Assembly: GCF_005765165.1 (NCBI RefSeq)
Contig: NZ_VCIW01000005.1
Location: forward strand, 305,550-369,549
Reading direction: 5' to 3'
DNA: 64,000 bases
From: Paenibacillus antri
Lineage (GTDB): Bacteria; Bacillota; Bacilli; Paenibacillales; YIM-B00363
Shown: positions 37,122 through 44,573 of the stretch, piece by piece
Layout: every line of letters begins with the position of its first letter
How positions within the stretch are numbered: position 1 is the stretch's first letter
Notes under the pieces: generated by a model
Told to the model about the DNA's origin: nothing
Databases searched by the model: none
The model's input: only the letters and a program-made list of their open reading frames with translations
Position numbers and translations under genes: made by a program

Positions 37122-37168
37122 TACGAACACTTGACCCGTTTATCGATGCGCGGCAAGAACTTAACTCT
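37122..37168. repeat. 47-bp dispersed repeat, copy 2
   Basis: TACGAACACTTGACCCGTTT through ATCGATGCGCGGCAAGAACTTAACTCTA corresponds to 14001-14047. Both copies lie immediately after a transcription terminator. Confidence 0.6.
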
Positions 37169-37306
37169 AATGTAGAATGTTAATGAGCAGTGCAACCCGA
37201 ATAAAGGCAACCGGTTTTTTTATTAAGCAAGGATATAAAGGCGATGTAAGCTGTGGATTTAAGAAGTACATTCCAATCAAACCTTCCTTAACATGAGGCG
37301 AACCGC

Positions 37307-37331
37307 TTGTTGAAGTAACGGGCAGTATTCA
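37307..37331. repeat. Dispersed intergenic repeat tail, copy f
   Basis: TTGTTGAAGTAACGGGCAGTATT matches 14580-14606 (TTGTTGAAGTAACGCGCAGGATA). Confidence 0.4.
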
Positions 37332-37335
37332 TCCC

Positions 37336-37363
37336 TTGACATCATAATTGATCAGCGTATAAT
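37336..37363 (+). promoter_or_regulatory. Consensus sigma-A promoter of serC-serS
   Basis: TTGACA at 37336-37341 and TATAAT at 37358-37363 are separated by 16 bp, both perfect matches. Transcription is expected to begin near 37371, at the T-box leader. Confidence 0.8.
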
Positions 37364-37370
37364 GAACATA

Positions 37371-37585
37371 ACTATTCGATACGACATTATGCCAATGACG
37401 AGCTTCCAACTCCGAGGCGTTCCCGTCAAGCGCAGTCCATTGTGACTGTTGCCTAAGTTTACCGGCATCCGCCCGTTACCGCGGTACCAAGAGGATCGAA
37501 CCGAACGCTCGGATCGATCAAATTGGGTGGCACCGCGAGCAGACGCTCCTCGTCCCAATCAGACGAGGAGCGTCTTTGTGTTTTT
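37371..37585 (+). ncRNA. T-box riboswitch (serine type, inferred)
   Basis: The leader contains the universal T-box/antiterminator core GGGTGGCACCGCG at 37525-37537. A terminator follows: GACGCTCCTCGTC (37542-37554) pairs with GACGAGGAGCGTC (37562-37574), then TTTGTGTTTTT. The region from 37385 to 37450 can form a stem I. A specifier TCC (serine) at 37411-37413 is possible but not proven by folding. Uncharged tRNA would stabilise the antiterminator and turn on serC-serS. Serine specificity rests mainly on the downstream genes. Confidence 0.88.
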
Positions 37586-37611
37586 ATCATAGGCTAAGGG
37601 GATGCGATACG

Positions 37612-38700
37612 ATGACGAGAAAACACAATTTCAATCCGGGTCCGGCGGTGCTACCGCTCGAGGTGCTAGAGCAGGCGAGGCAAGATTTGACGGAATACGG
37701 CAGTAAAGGGATGTCGCTCATGGAGATGTCGCACCGGAGCAAGACAGTCGAGCGGATGATGGGAGAGACGGAGGAGCTGCTCAAGGAGCTACTCGACTTG
37801 CCGGACGGCTATCGTGTCTTGTTCATGGGCGGCGGCGCCAGCACGCAATTCGCATTTGTGCCGATGAATTTCCTTACCGCAGGCAAGGTTGGACAGTACG
37901 TGCTGTCGGGCAGTTTCTCGGAAAAAGCGTTCCAGGAAGCGCAAGTGATCGGCGTCGCGAATGTGTTGGCTAGCGGCATAGCCGACAAGTGGCAGAAATT
38001 GCCTGAATTGTTCGGATTTAATCCCGAAGCCCACGTAGCTTACGTCCACCTGACAACGAACAATACGATCGAAGGCACGCAGTTCCGTAATCTTCCCAAT
38101 ACCGGCGATGTGCCGCTTATTGCAGATATGACGAGCGATATGCTCAGCCGCAGGCTGGACTGGACGAAGCTCGGGTTGATGTACGCCGGAGCGCAAAAAA
38201 ACCTCGGCCCCGCAGGCGTTACCGTCGTCATCGTGAGAGAAGACTTGCTGAAAGCTTCGACCGATGCGCGAATTCCGACGATATTCAAATACGCGACGTT
38301 CGCGAGCAACGACTCGCTGTATAACACACCGCCGGTGCACACGATCTACGTGATGAAGCTCATGCTGGAATGGACTAAACGGAAGGGCGGCCTCGTGGAG
38401 ATGGAGCAGCGCAGCTTGGAGCGAAGCGATCTGTTGTACGACGTCATCGATCGAAGCGGCGGCTACTATGAAGGCTTCGCCGAACGGGCATCGCGCTCGC
38501 GGATGAACGTCACCTGGCGGATGCGGGACGAAGCGCTAGCGCGGCAATTCGTCTGCGAATCGGAGCAGGCGGGCTTCGAGGGGCTGGCGGGACATCGCAG
38601 CGTAGGCGGTCTACGCGCTTCGATCTATAATGCGTTGCCAGTTGCCGCTTGCGAGGCGTTGGCGGACTTCATGCAGGATTTTCAACGGCGGAACGGGTAG
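37612..38700 (+). CDS. serC: Phosphoserine aminotransferase
   Basis: This class V PLP aminotransferase of 362 residues converts 3-phosphohydroxypyruvate and glutamate to phosphoserine. Diagnostic features are HNFNPGPAVLP at the N-terminus, GGGASTQFAFVP near 73-84 and the PLP Lys196 in YAGAQKNLGPAG. ATG 37612 follows AAGGGG by 10 bases, directly after the T-box terminator. It is co-transcribed with serS (16-base gap), linking serine synthesis and tRNA charging under one T-box. Confidence 0.95.
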   Translation: MTRKHNFNPGPAVLPLEVLEQARQDLTEYGSKGMSLMEMSHRSKTVERMMGETEELLKELLDLPDGYRVLFMGGGASTQFAFVPMNFLTAGKVGQYVLSGSFSEKAFQEAQVIGVANVLASGIADKWQKLPELFGFNPEAHVAYVHLTTNNTIEGTQFRNLPNTGDVPLIADMTSDMLSRRLDWTKLGLMYAGAQKNLGPAGVTVVIVREDLLKASTDARIPTIFKYATFASNDSLYNTPPVHTIYVMKLMLEWTKRKGGLVEMEQRSLERSDLLYDVIDRSGGYYEGFAERASRSRMNVTWRMRDEALARQFVCESEQAGFEGLAGHRSVGGLRASIYNALPVAACEALADFMQDFQRRNG

Positions 38701-38716
38701 GAAGGGGGCATCGAAC

Positions 38717-40009
38717 ATGCAAGACATTCGACATATTCGCGAGAATGCGGAGCTATACCAGTGGACAGCGGAAGCCAAAGGTATCGAACTGTCGATCTCG
38801 CGCTTGCTGGAAATGGATGTGCGGCGCCGTGGGTTGATGCAGGAAATCGACCAGCTCCGTTACGCACGTAACCGGGCATCGGAGCAGATTGGCGCCTTAA
38901 TGGCGCAAGGCGAAAAGGATGAAGCTGCCCGCATTAAAGCGGACGTGAAATGGAACAACGAGACGCTGGCTCATCTGGAGTCGCAGCAAGCGGAGGTCGA
39001 ATCGGCGTTCAGCGAGTTGATGCAGCTCGTACCGAACCCGGTGTCGCCTGATACGCCGCCTGGACTTTCGGACAAAGACAACGTGGAAGTGAAGCGTGTC
39101 GGCGAGCCGCCGGTGTTCGACTTTGATCCGCGCGATCATGTGACGCTTGACGAGCTGCATGGCATGATCGATATCCTGCGCGGGGTTAAAATTGCGGGTG
39201 CGCGAAATTACGTGCTGAAGGGCGCCGGCTTCCATCTTCACAGAGCGGTGCAACAATTGGCGATGGGCGTGCTGGAGGAGCGTGGCTACACGCCGATGGA
39301 CGTTCCGATGCTGGTGAGGGAGAACGCGCTCGTGTCGTCGGGATATTTGCCGTTGGGGCGGGATCAGATTTATGCAATAAAAGAGGAGGACAGATATCTA
39401 GTCGGGACATCGGAAGTGAGCTTGGTCGCTTATTATGGGGATGAGATCGTGGACGTGCGAGAACCGATCCGCCTATCTGCGCAGACGGCGTGCTTCCGCA
39501 GTGAGATCGGTTCGGCTGGACGGGACGTGCGCGGGCTGTATAGGGTTCATCAATTTTCGAAAGTGGAGCAGGTCGTCCTATGCAGGGCGGATCCTGAGGA
39601 ATCGGAGAGCCTGCTGCAGGAACTCACGCGAAATGCGGAGAAGATTTTACAATTGCTTGAACTCCCGTACCGAGTTGTAGCAGTGTGTACCGGCGATATG
39701 TCGCAGAAAACGCACAAGCAATTCGACATCGAGACATGGATGCCAAGCCGGCAGGATTACGGGGAGACACATTCGTCGTCGAATGTGCGCGATTTTCAGG
39801 CACGGCGCGCCAACATTAGGTATCGGGATGAGAATGGCAAGCTGCAGTACTGTTATACGCTGAACAACACGGCGGTCGCCACGCCGCGCATTCTCATTCC
39901 CCTGCTGGAGAATCACCAGAGGGCGGACGGCAGCATCTACATTCCTGAAGCGCTTAGACCTTATATGAAGGGGATAAGCGCGATCGAAGTCGGGGTGGGG
40001 GCACGGTGA
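38717..40009 (+). CDS. serS: Serine-tRNA ligase, divergent copy
   Basis: This class II synthetase of 430 residues has an N-terminal coiled-coil arm (about 30-100), motif 2 FRSEIGSAGRDVRGLYRVHQF and motif 3 NNTAVATPRILIPLLENHQR. The serine-site region reads LVGTSEVSLVAYYGDE, differing from the usual TAEVP motif of housekeeping enzymes. Separation from the usual serS context and pairing with serC under a T-box suggest a second copy induced by serine limitation or by a serine-tRNA-synthetase inhibitor. Whether another serS exists cannot be seen here. Confidence 0.9.
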   Translation: MQDIRHIRENAELYQWTAEAKGIELSISRLLEMDVRRRGLMQEIDQLRYARNRASEQIGALMAQGEKDEAARIKADVKWNNETLAHLESQQAEVESAFSELMQLVPNPVSPDTPPGLSDKDNVEVKRVGEPPVFDFDPRDHVTLDELHGMIDILRGVKIAGARNYVLKGAGFHLHRAVQQLAMGVLEERGYTPMDVPMLVRENALVSSGYLPLGRDQIYAIKEEDRYLVGTSEVSLVAYYGDEIVDVREPIRLSAQTACFRSEIGSAGRDVRGLYRVHQFSKVEQVVLCRADPEESESLLQELTRNAEKILQLLELPYRVVAVCTGDMSQKTHKQFDIETWMPSRQDYGETHSSSNVRDFQARRANIRYRDENGKLQYCYTLNNTAVATPRILIPLLENHQRADGSIYIPEALRPYMKGISAIEVGVGAR

Positions 40010-40081
40010 ATTATTCTCATGCATCGTAAGAATCGATTTCGGGGTTAAGCAAACGGGGACGTTAATTTCATCACACAACTA

Positions 40082-40134
40082 GGACGAAGCTGCCGGCACG
40101 ACCGGGCAGCTTCATTACGTTAACTGAGTAGTTT
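40082..40134. repeat. Dispersed intergenic repeat, copy g
   Basis: GGACGAAGCTGCCGGCACGA then CCGGGCAGCTTCATTACGTTAACTGAGTAG. The GAAGCTGCC/GGGCAGCTTC arms are palindromic. Nearly the same sequence recurs at 40763. Confidence 0.65.
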
Positions 40135-40236
40135 AATGGAGAGTTCCAGAACTTCTCCATTGCCATGACGTATTTAATTATGTAAGAAGATGTCGTTAGT
40201 ACGGGGATTATCATAAACCGAGGTGGTGTGTGAGAA

Positions 40237-40548
40237 TTGAATATAACCAAAATGGTTGTGGTCTCCATTGGTATTATCATACTACTCACCGGGTGTTCCG
40301 AGCCAAAATCATCAACAACGTCCTATATTATAGTTGTCGAAAAGGGAATTACAGGGGAGCAATACTGGGTGAAGGCAGTTGACCCTTACTCTAGACAACA
40401 ACGTGAAATCAATTTAACAACTGACGAAATTAACGCTTGGAATCTTATAGAAGAAGGTAATGAGTATTTTGCCACTTACGAATACACATCTTTAGAAAAC
40501 GGTTCAGACTTATTAAGTATTAAGCATCCTTCAAAAGTAAATGAGTAG
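40237..40548 (+). CDS. Small hypothetical lipoprotein
   Basis: This 103-residue protein has a lipoprotein signal (MNITKMVVVSIGIIILLTGC, acyl-Cys20) and a short polar mature domain (SYIIVVEKGITGEQYWVKAV). The TTG start follows GAGGTGG. I do not recognise the family. It is probably a surface lipoprotein. It is alone, bounded by repeats. Confidence 0.7.
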   Translation: MNITKMVVVSIGIIILLTGCSEPKSSTTSYIIVVEKGITGEQYWVKAVDPYSRQQREINLTTDEINAWNLIEEGNEYFATYEYTSLENGSDLLSIKHPSKVNE

Positions 40549-40762
40549 ATAAGATTGTTGATCTAACAGGGACGAGAGCGCAACAGTCAGGTCGTAATTA
40601 TTGTTAGATTCCCAAGTCCAAAGATACATACGGTATGACTCATACCATTAACCTAGGAGCATCGTATATTACTAACGTAGGGGCTTGGGAAGCAGTATTT
40701 TGCGAACCAGATTATTACGGCAAAATCGATTGAGCTATCGGGTACGTTAGCATCAAACAACC

Positions 40763-40816
40763 GGGACGAAGCTGTTGGCACAATCGACAGCTTCATTGCG
40801 TTAACTGGGCAGGATT
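40763..40816. repeat. Dispersed intergenic repeat, copy h (best preserved)
   Basis: GGGACGAAGCTGTTGGCACA then ATCGACAGCTTCATTGCGTTAACTGGGCAGGATT. It has palindromic GAAGCTGT/ACAGCTTC arms plus the conserved tail. This copy and the one at 40082 best define the family. Confidence 0.65.
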
Positions 40817-40878
40817 GCTTCATCGATTGTCGAACCCTTTCGTTTTTGAATATTTTTATACTTGGGCGGGGACAGGGC

Positions 40879-41322
40879 ATGGAAATTAAGATACGAGAAA
40901 TCGAAGCAAATGATTATACTGAAGTTGTTTTCTTATGGAACGATGTACTTGGTGTTCGTACTGTTACGGATGAGAACTTTCGCATTACGATGGAACAGAT
41001 GATTAAAGCCGGTAATTACAAAACGTTTGTAGCGTTACTTGAGAATCATGTTGTTGGTTTCATATCAATCGTACATGCATTAGCTGTAGGGTCTGTGAAT
41101 GGTTATCTGCATATAACCGGCCTTGCTGTTCATAATGATTTTCGGCGTCATAGGATAGGCTCTGAACTGCTGAGATACACTGAAAATTTTGCGAAAGACA
41201 GCGGAATATCCAACATTATTCTATGTACTGGGATGAGGCGAACCGATGCCCATGCTTTCTATGAGCATAATGGCTATGACAAAGATTCATACTGCTTTGA
41301 TAAGATTATTAAACTTGACTAA
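40879..41322 (+). CDS. GNAT family N-acetyltransferase
   Basis: This 147-residue acetyltransferase has motif A LAVHNDFRRHRIGSELLRYTE (acetyl-CoA P-loop RRHRIG, a variant of Q/RxxGxG/A) and a motif B region HAFYEHNGYDKDSYCFDK. ATG 40879 (MEIKIREIEANDY) is the most likely start; a longer one at 40846 lacks a better ribosome site. Substrate unknown. Stand-alone gene directly upstream of an IS110 element. Confidence 0.85.
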   Translation: MEIKIREIEANDYTEVVFLWNDVLGVRTVTDENFRITMEQMIKAGNYKTFVALLENHVVGFISIVHALAVGSVNGYLHITGLAVHNDFRRHRIGSELLRYTENFAKDSGISNIILCTGMRRTDAHAFYEHNGYDKDSYCFDKIIKLD

Positions 41323-41390
41323 TGAATACCCATTTTACGTTACTCTAAACATTCCTGTATAGCCTAAGAAATGGGCTTTGTTAAAAAAGG

Positions 41391-41452
41391 AGCGCCTCGG
41401 TATGATGGGTTTGTCCACGGGTTCGAAACCCAACACCATCAAGGAGGCGCTC
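41391..41452 (+). promoter_or_regulatory. Strong stem-loop over the transposase ribosome site
   Basis: GAGCGCCTC (41391-41399) pairs with GAGGCGCTC (41444-41452), with inner pairing of GATGGGTTT and AAACCCAACACCATC. The stem includes AAGGAGG, the ribosome site of the transposase at 41459. It may hold transposase translation low or belong to a structured left-end RNA. Confidence 0.6.
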
Positions 41453-41458
41453 TTATCT

Positions 41459-42745
41459 ATGAAGTTTAAGCAAACGGACGGACAAAATCAACGGATTGAA
41501 CGAATTACCACTTCTCATCTTGTCGTGGGAATCGACATGGCGAAAGATATCCACGTAGCACAAGCAACAAACTTCCGGGGCATTGTACTTTCAAATAAGC
41601 ACTTATCTTTCAAGAACATAATTGAAGGATATGAAAAACTCCAACGTTGGATGGAGGGCCTGCTGCAGAAGCACCGGCTGAAGAGTATTATCATCGGGAT
41701 GGAGCCGACGGGGCATTATTGGTATAACCTTGCGAATTGGTTAGTTGATCAAGGGCTACACGTTGTGTTGGTCAATCCAGCAACGACGAAACGGAACAAG
41801 GAAAACCGTGATAACAGCCCCTCAAAAAGTGATCCGAAGGACGCGCTAGTTATCTCCGATGTCGTAAGCCGCGGTTACTATTACGAATACACTCGCCAAG
41901 CCACCGACTTCCAAAGACTACGCACGATCATGAGCGATCGGGAATTTTGGGTGACGAACAGTGTCCGACTGCAGAACCGGATTGTTCGCTGGTTGGATAT
42001 TCGTTTCCCAGAGTATGCTTCGGTCTTTAAGGATTGGACCTGCCCTCGATCAATAGCGACACTCAAAGAATTCCCTACTCCTAAAGAACTTAAGGAGCGA
42101 TCCGCGGCCGAGGTCATTACAAGTTGGCGTAAGCATATGAAGCGGGCGGGCGGTACAACAGGCACTCAGAGAGCCGCAGAGCTCATTTTCCTAGCTCGCC
42201 AAAGTGTCGGGGATACGACTGCACTAGAGGAGGCAAAACAGGATCTCCGTCGCTTGGTAGAAGAGTTTGAGCGCATCTCCGACATATTGAACACGATCGA
42301 GATGGACATTGAGGCTGTACTAAACGACATTCCTATGGCGAACCAAATGAGGTCTTTAAAAGGTCTTGGACCCATCTATGTTGCAGCCATTTTGTCTGGT
42401 GCAGGTGACTTGAGGCAGTACGCTCATGGGCGCCAGTTGCTTCGAAAAGCCGGTTTAAACCTGGCTGAAAGTATGTCGGGCAAGCGAAAAGGGGAGATCG
42501 TACTCTCAAAACGCGGGGATGCAAAACTGCGGAAATATCTATACCTCGCTACACTAACACTGGTCGGAACCAACCCCGTCTTTCGACAGTTACACGAGAA
42601 CAACGTCCAAGTGAAACATATAGGGAAACAACAGTCTGTCTTTAAACTGCTCGGGAAGCTGGCACGAATTCTGATTGGCATGGTTCAAAACGGCGAATCA
42701 TTCACTCCTGAAAAGACAGTTCAATCCTTCACTAAAGCAGCCTAA
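41459..42745 (+). CDS. IS110 family transposase
   Basis: This 428-residue transposase has an N-terminal RuvC-like DEDD domain (VVGIDMAKDIHVA; GMEPTGHYWYNLA; SKSDPKDALVISD) and a C-terminal Transposase_20 domain (IPMANQMRSLKGLGPIYVAAIL ... HGRQLLRKAGLNLAES). The Ser-containing C-terminal domain is the proposed second catalytic part. The ATG at 41459 lies 9 bases after AAGGAGG. Members of this family use a bridge RNA from a non-coding end to choose target and donor DNA; here the long non-coding flank is downstream. The exact ends of the element were not resolved. Confidence 0.93.
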   Translation: MKFKQTDGQNQRIERITTSHLVVGIDMAKDIHVAQATNFRGIVLSNKHLSFKNIIEGYEKLQRWMEGLLQKHRLKSIIIGMEPTGHYWYNLANWLVDQGLHVVLVNPATTKRNKENRDNSPSKSDPKDALVISDVVSRGYYYEYTRQATDFQRLRTIMSDREFWVTNSVRLQNRIVRWLDIRFPEYASVFKDWTCPRSIATLKEFPTPKELKERSAAEVITSWRKHMKRAGGTTGTQRAAELIFLARQSVGDTTALEEAKQDLRRLVEEFERISDILNTIEMDIEAVLNDIPMANQMRSLKGLGPIYVAAILSGAGDLRQYAHGRQLLRKAGLNLAESMSGKRKGEIVLSKRGDAKLRKYLYLATLTLVGTNPVFRQLHENNVQVKHIGKQQSVFKLLGKLARILIGMVQNGESFTPEKTVQSFTKAA

Positions 42746-43095
42746 CTGTCACGTATGCTGACTCATTCGTAGGATTTCGGACAAAGAAAGCACGGAGGAC
42801 CGAGTTCGTACCCGATAAGGGCTCAGACCCATCAGCTAAACGCTATCGGTCTCCACACCTTGGATAAGTGTAACGAAGGAATGTTAGGGCGTAGACCCGT
42901 TGAGCCGTGGGATGGTAAACTACCAGGGAGATTGTGGAGGATGCGTGCAGTAAACCAGCAACTTGGGGAAATGTTCCAAGGTGTGCGTTTCCTTTATTTC
43001 CGCATGCCCAACATTGGGGCCGGACGGGTATGTCGACAGCTTTCCCTAGCAATTCATATTTTCAAGGTAACGAAATCCTGCGAATGACTGAGTTT
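42746..43095 (+). other. Structured non-coding flank of the IS110 element; bridge-RNA candidate
   Basis: About 350 bases without a credible gene follow the transposase. They contain several inverted segments, for example ACACCTTGG at 42856-42864 versus CCAAGGTGT at 42976-42984, and GGATTTCGGAC near 42772 versus GTCGACAGCTTTCC further on. In IS110/IS1111-type elements the guide RNA is encoded in such a non-coding end. That assignment is inference; no fold or transcript was tested. Confidence 0.4.
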
Positions 43096-43149
43096 ACGTG
43101 AGATAAACCCTTAAAACCGAGGGACGGGTACAAGAGCGCAGCGGTGGAA

Positions 43150-43210
43150 CCGATCCATCGCTTCATCTGTTGCTGTGCACCGCCGCTAAACACAAACTGG
43201 GCAGGATAAT
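43150..43210. repeat. Dispersed intergenic repeat, copy i
   Basis: ACCGATCCATCGCTTCATCT through CTAAACACAAACTGGGCAGGATAAT. The tail is the same 15 bases as at 15726-15740. The rest of 43096-43280 shows no gene. Confidence 0.5.
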
Positions 43211-43280
43211 GCAAGCATTTAGACGAAATTATTGCTTGAATATTATATGTATATTGCTTTTTGGGAGAGAGGAACTTGAA

Positions 43281-43684
43281 ATGAATAAAGATAAACTATG
43301 CTTAGAAATAAAAGAAGCAGAAGAGTCCCGGTTGAAAATCCTCGTTACTCAGTTTTCACCTGGTAATCCTCTGTTTCAATACAACCGATATGCCACACAA
43401 AAGAGGGGTGAGGGACTATATTTAATCGCTTGGCATAATAACACCCCTATTGGCCATTTCTTACTACGATGGAGTGGTCCTAATGATGAGCCTGTAACTA
43501 AATTAGTGGATATTACCCATAGTGCTTTCTTAGAAGCTGGGTTAACAGTATATGAATATCGGAGAAAAGGTGTTGCAACAGCCATCATCCAAGAAGCCGA
43601 ACGTTTAGCAAAAGAAATGGGTTGTAAGGAAATAAAGGAATCGGAACCGAAGTTGTGATTTATATGCAAAAGAAGTTTGATTGA
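43281..43684 (+). pseudogene. GNAT acetyltransferase with internal deletion
   Basis: The frame from ATG 43281 gives the N-terminal half of a GNAT (motif A EYRRKGVATAIIQEAERLA) and then stops at 43658. In another frame, directly after, GTEVVIYMQKKFD-stop (to 43684) resembles a GNAT C-terminus. The middle, including motif B, is missing, so the gene is probably inactive. It lies just outside the Tn7-like end. Confidence 0.65.
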
Positions 43685-43719
43685 TTAAATGGTTTATAAG
43701 AACTATATTCCTGACTTAT

Positions 43720-43864
43720 TGACGGGGCGTTGAAGCAAAATAGGTTGCATTAAAGTCCTTGATATACAAGGATTTTTTTGTTATGCAATCACTTTTGCTT
43801 CATTTTTTTATTGAACCAAAAGTGGTTGCATAATGTATTTTTGAAGCAAAACATATTGCATAAT
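43720..43864. mobile_element. Tn7-like transposon end (tnsA-proximal) with four TnsB-type sites
   Basis: Four copies of a site close to TTGAAGCAAAANNNNTTGCATAA are present: 43730-43753 (+), 43781-43803 (minus orientation), 43811-43834 (+) and 43841-43864 (+). Such site arrays at an end next to tnsA are characteristic of Tn7-like elements. The outer boundary is not proved; TGACGGGGCG at 43720-43729 is the best candidate terminus. Confidence 0.75.
43753..43781 (+). terminator. Terminator inside the transposon end
   Basis: AGTCCTTG and CAAGGAT pair around ATATA and are followed by TTTTTTTG. It sits between the first and second TnsB-type sites and would block read-through from outside into the transposition genes. 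Confidence 0.75.
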
Positions 43865-43919
43865 AGACAGCTTGGATTTATTCTATAATTGTCAGATATT
43901 ATCGAAATATGGGTGGAAT

Positions 43920-44573
43920 ATGAAAACTCCGATTCCTATAACTAAAGCTGAGAAAGTTAGAGGATACTGGGAAGGATTCAGTCCCAAACTTAAGCGCGAT
44001 GTATTTTTTACAAGCGATCTTGAGTATGACTACTGGCTTTGGGTTGAAACAGATCCGAACATTATTTCTTTTTGTGAAAGACCCCGTAAAGTAAGTGATT
44101 TAATCGGTAGTAAAACCATGGAATCCGTTATGAGCATGTGGATAAAATATCATGACCAATCTGAACATTATATTAAAGTAAAACCCTCCTATGTTCGAAA
44201 TCCAATTCTTTCTAAGAAACTGGATAAAGAAATTCAAATTGAACAAAAATGGTGCGAGCAAAATAACGCGAACTATAAAACTGTCGAAGAGGAATCAATT
44301 CGCTCTAATCCATTGCTATTATCAAACAAAAAATTGCTTATATCCTTTGTATGCAACAGATCGCAGCCAATAGACACCGATTACCTCCGGATCAAAAAAT
44401 TTATTTCGAGCGGTAGATATTCATTACAGGATATACACCTTCATTTCGCTGATAAAATTGCGCCAGCTCGAATTACGGAAGCTTTATGTTGGATGATATA
44501 CCAAGGTAAAGTACAAAGCAATTTAGACATTGTGCCCTTAGGTTCAAGGATGGAGGTGTGGCTTCATGACTAA
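43920..44573 (+). CDS. tnsA: TnsA-like transposon endonuclease, catalytic residues altered
   Basis: This 217-residue homologue of the Tn7 5'-strand nuclease keeps the first acidic residue in FTSDLEYDYWLWVETDPNI (equivalent to Tn7 TnsA Glu63) and the Lys of the last motif (HYIKVKP, Lys132 equivalent). The central region reads VMSMWIKYHDQ where Tn7 has VMSTDFLV, so Asp114 has no counterpart, and Gln130 is Lys. A winged-helix C-terminal region follows (YSLQDIHLHFADKIAPARITE). ATG 43920 is close to GGTGG; the start is moderately supported. It overlaps tnsB by 8 bases. Confidence 0.85.
   Translation: MKTPIPITKAEKVRGYWEGFSPKLKRDVFFTSDLEYDYWLWVETDPNIISFCERPRKVSDLIGSKTMESVMSMWIKYHDQSEHYIKVKPSYVRNPILSKKLDKEIQIEQKWCEQNNANYKTVEEESIRSNPLLLSNKKLLISFVCNRSQPIDTDYLRIKKFISSGRYSLQDIHLHFADKIAPARITEALCWMIYQGKVQSNLDIVPLGSRMEVWLHD

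Noticed and set aside
41418..41432. tRNA T-arm (GGGTTCGAAACCC)
   Set aside because: The motif is part of the long hairpin before the IS110 transposase; no cloverleaf or acceptor stem can be formed around it.
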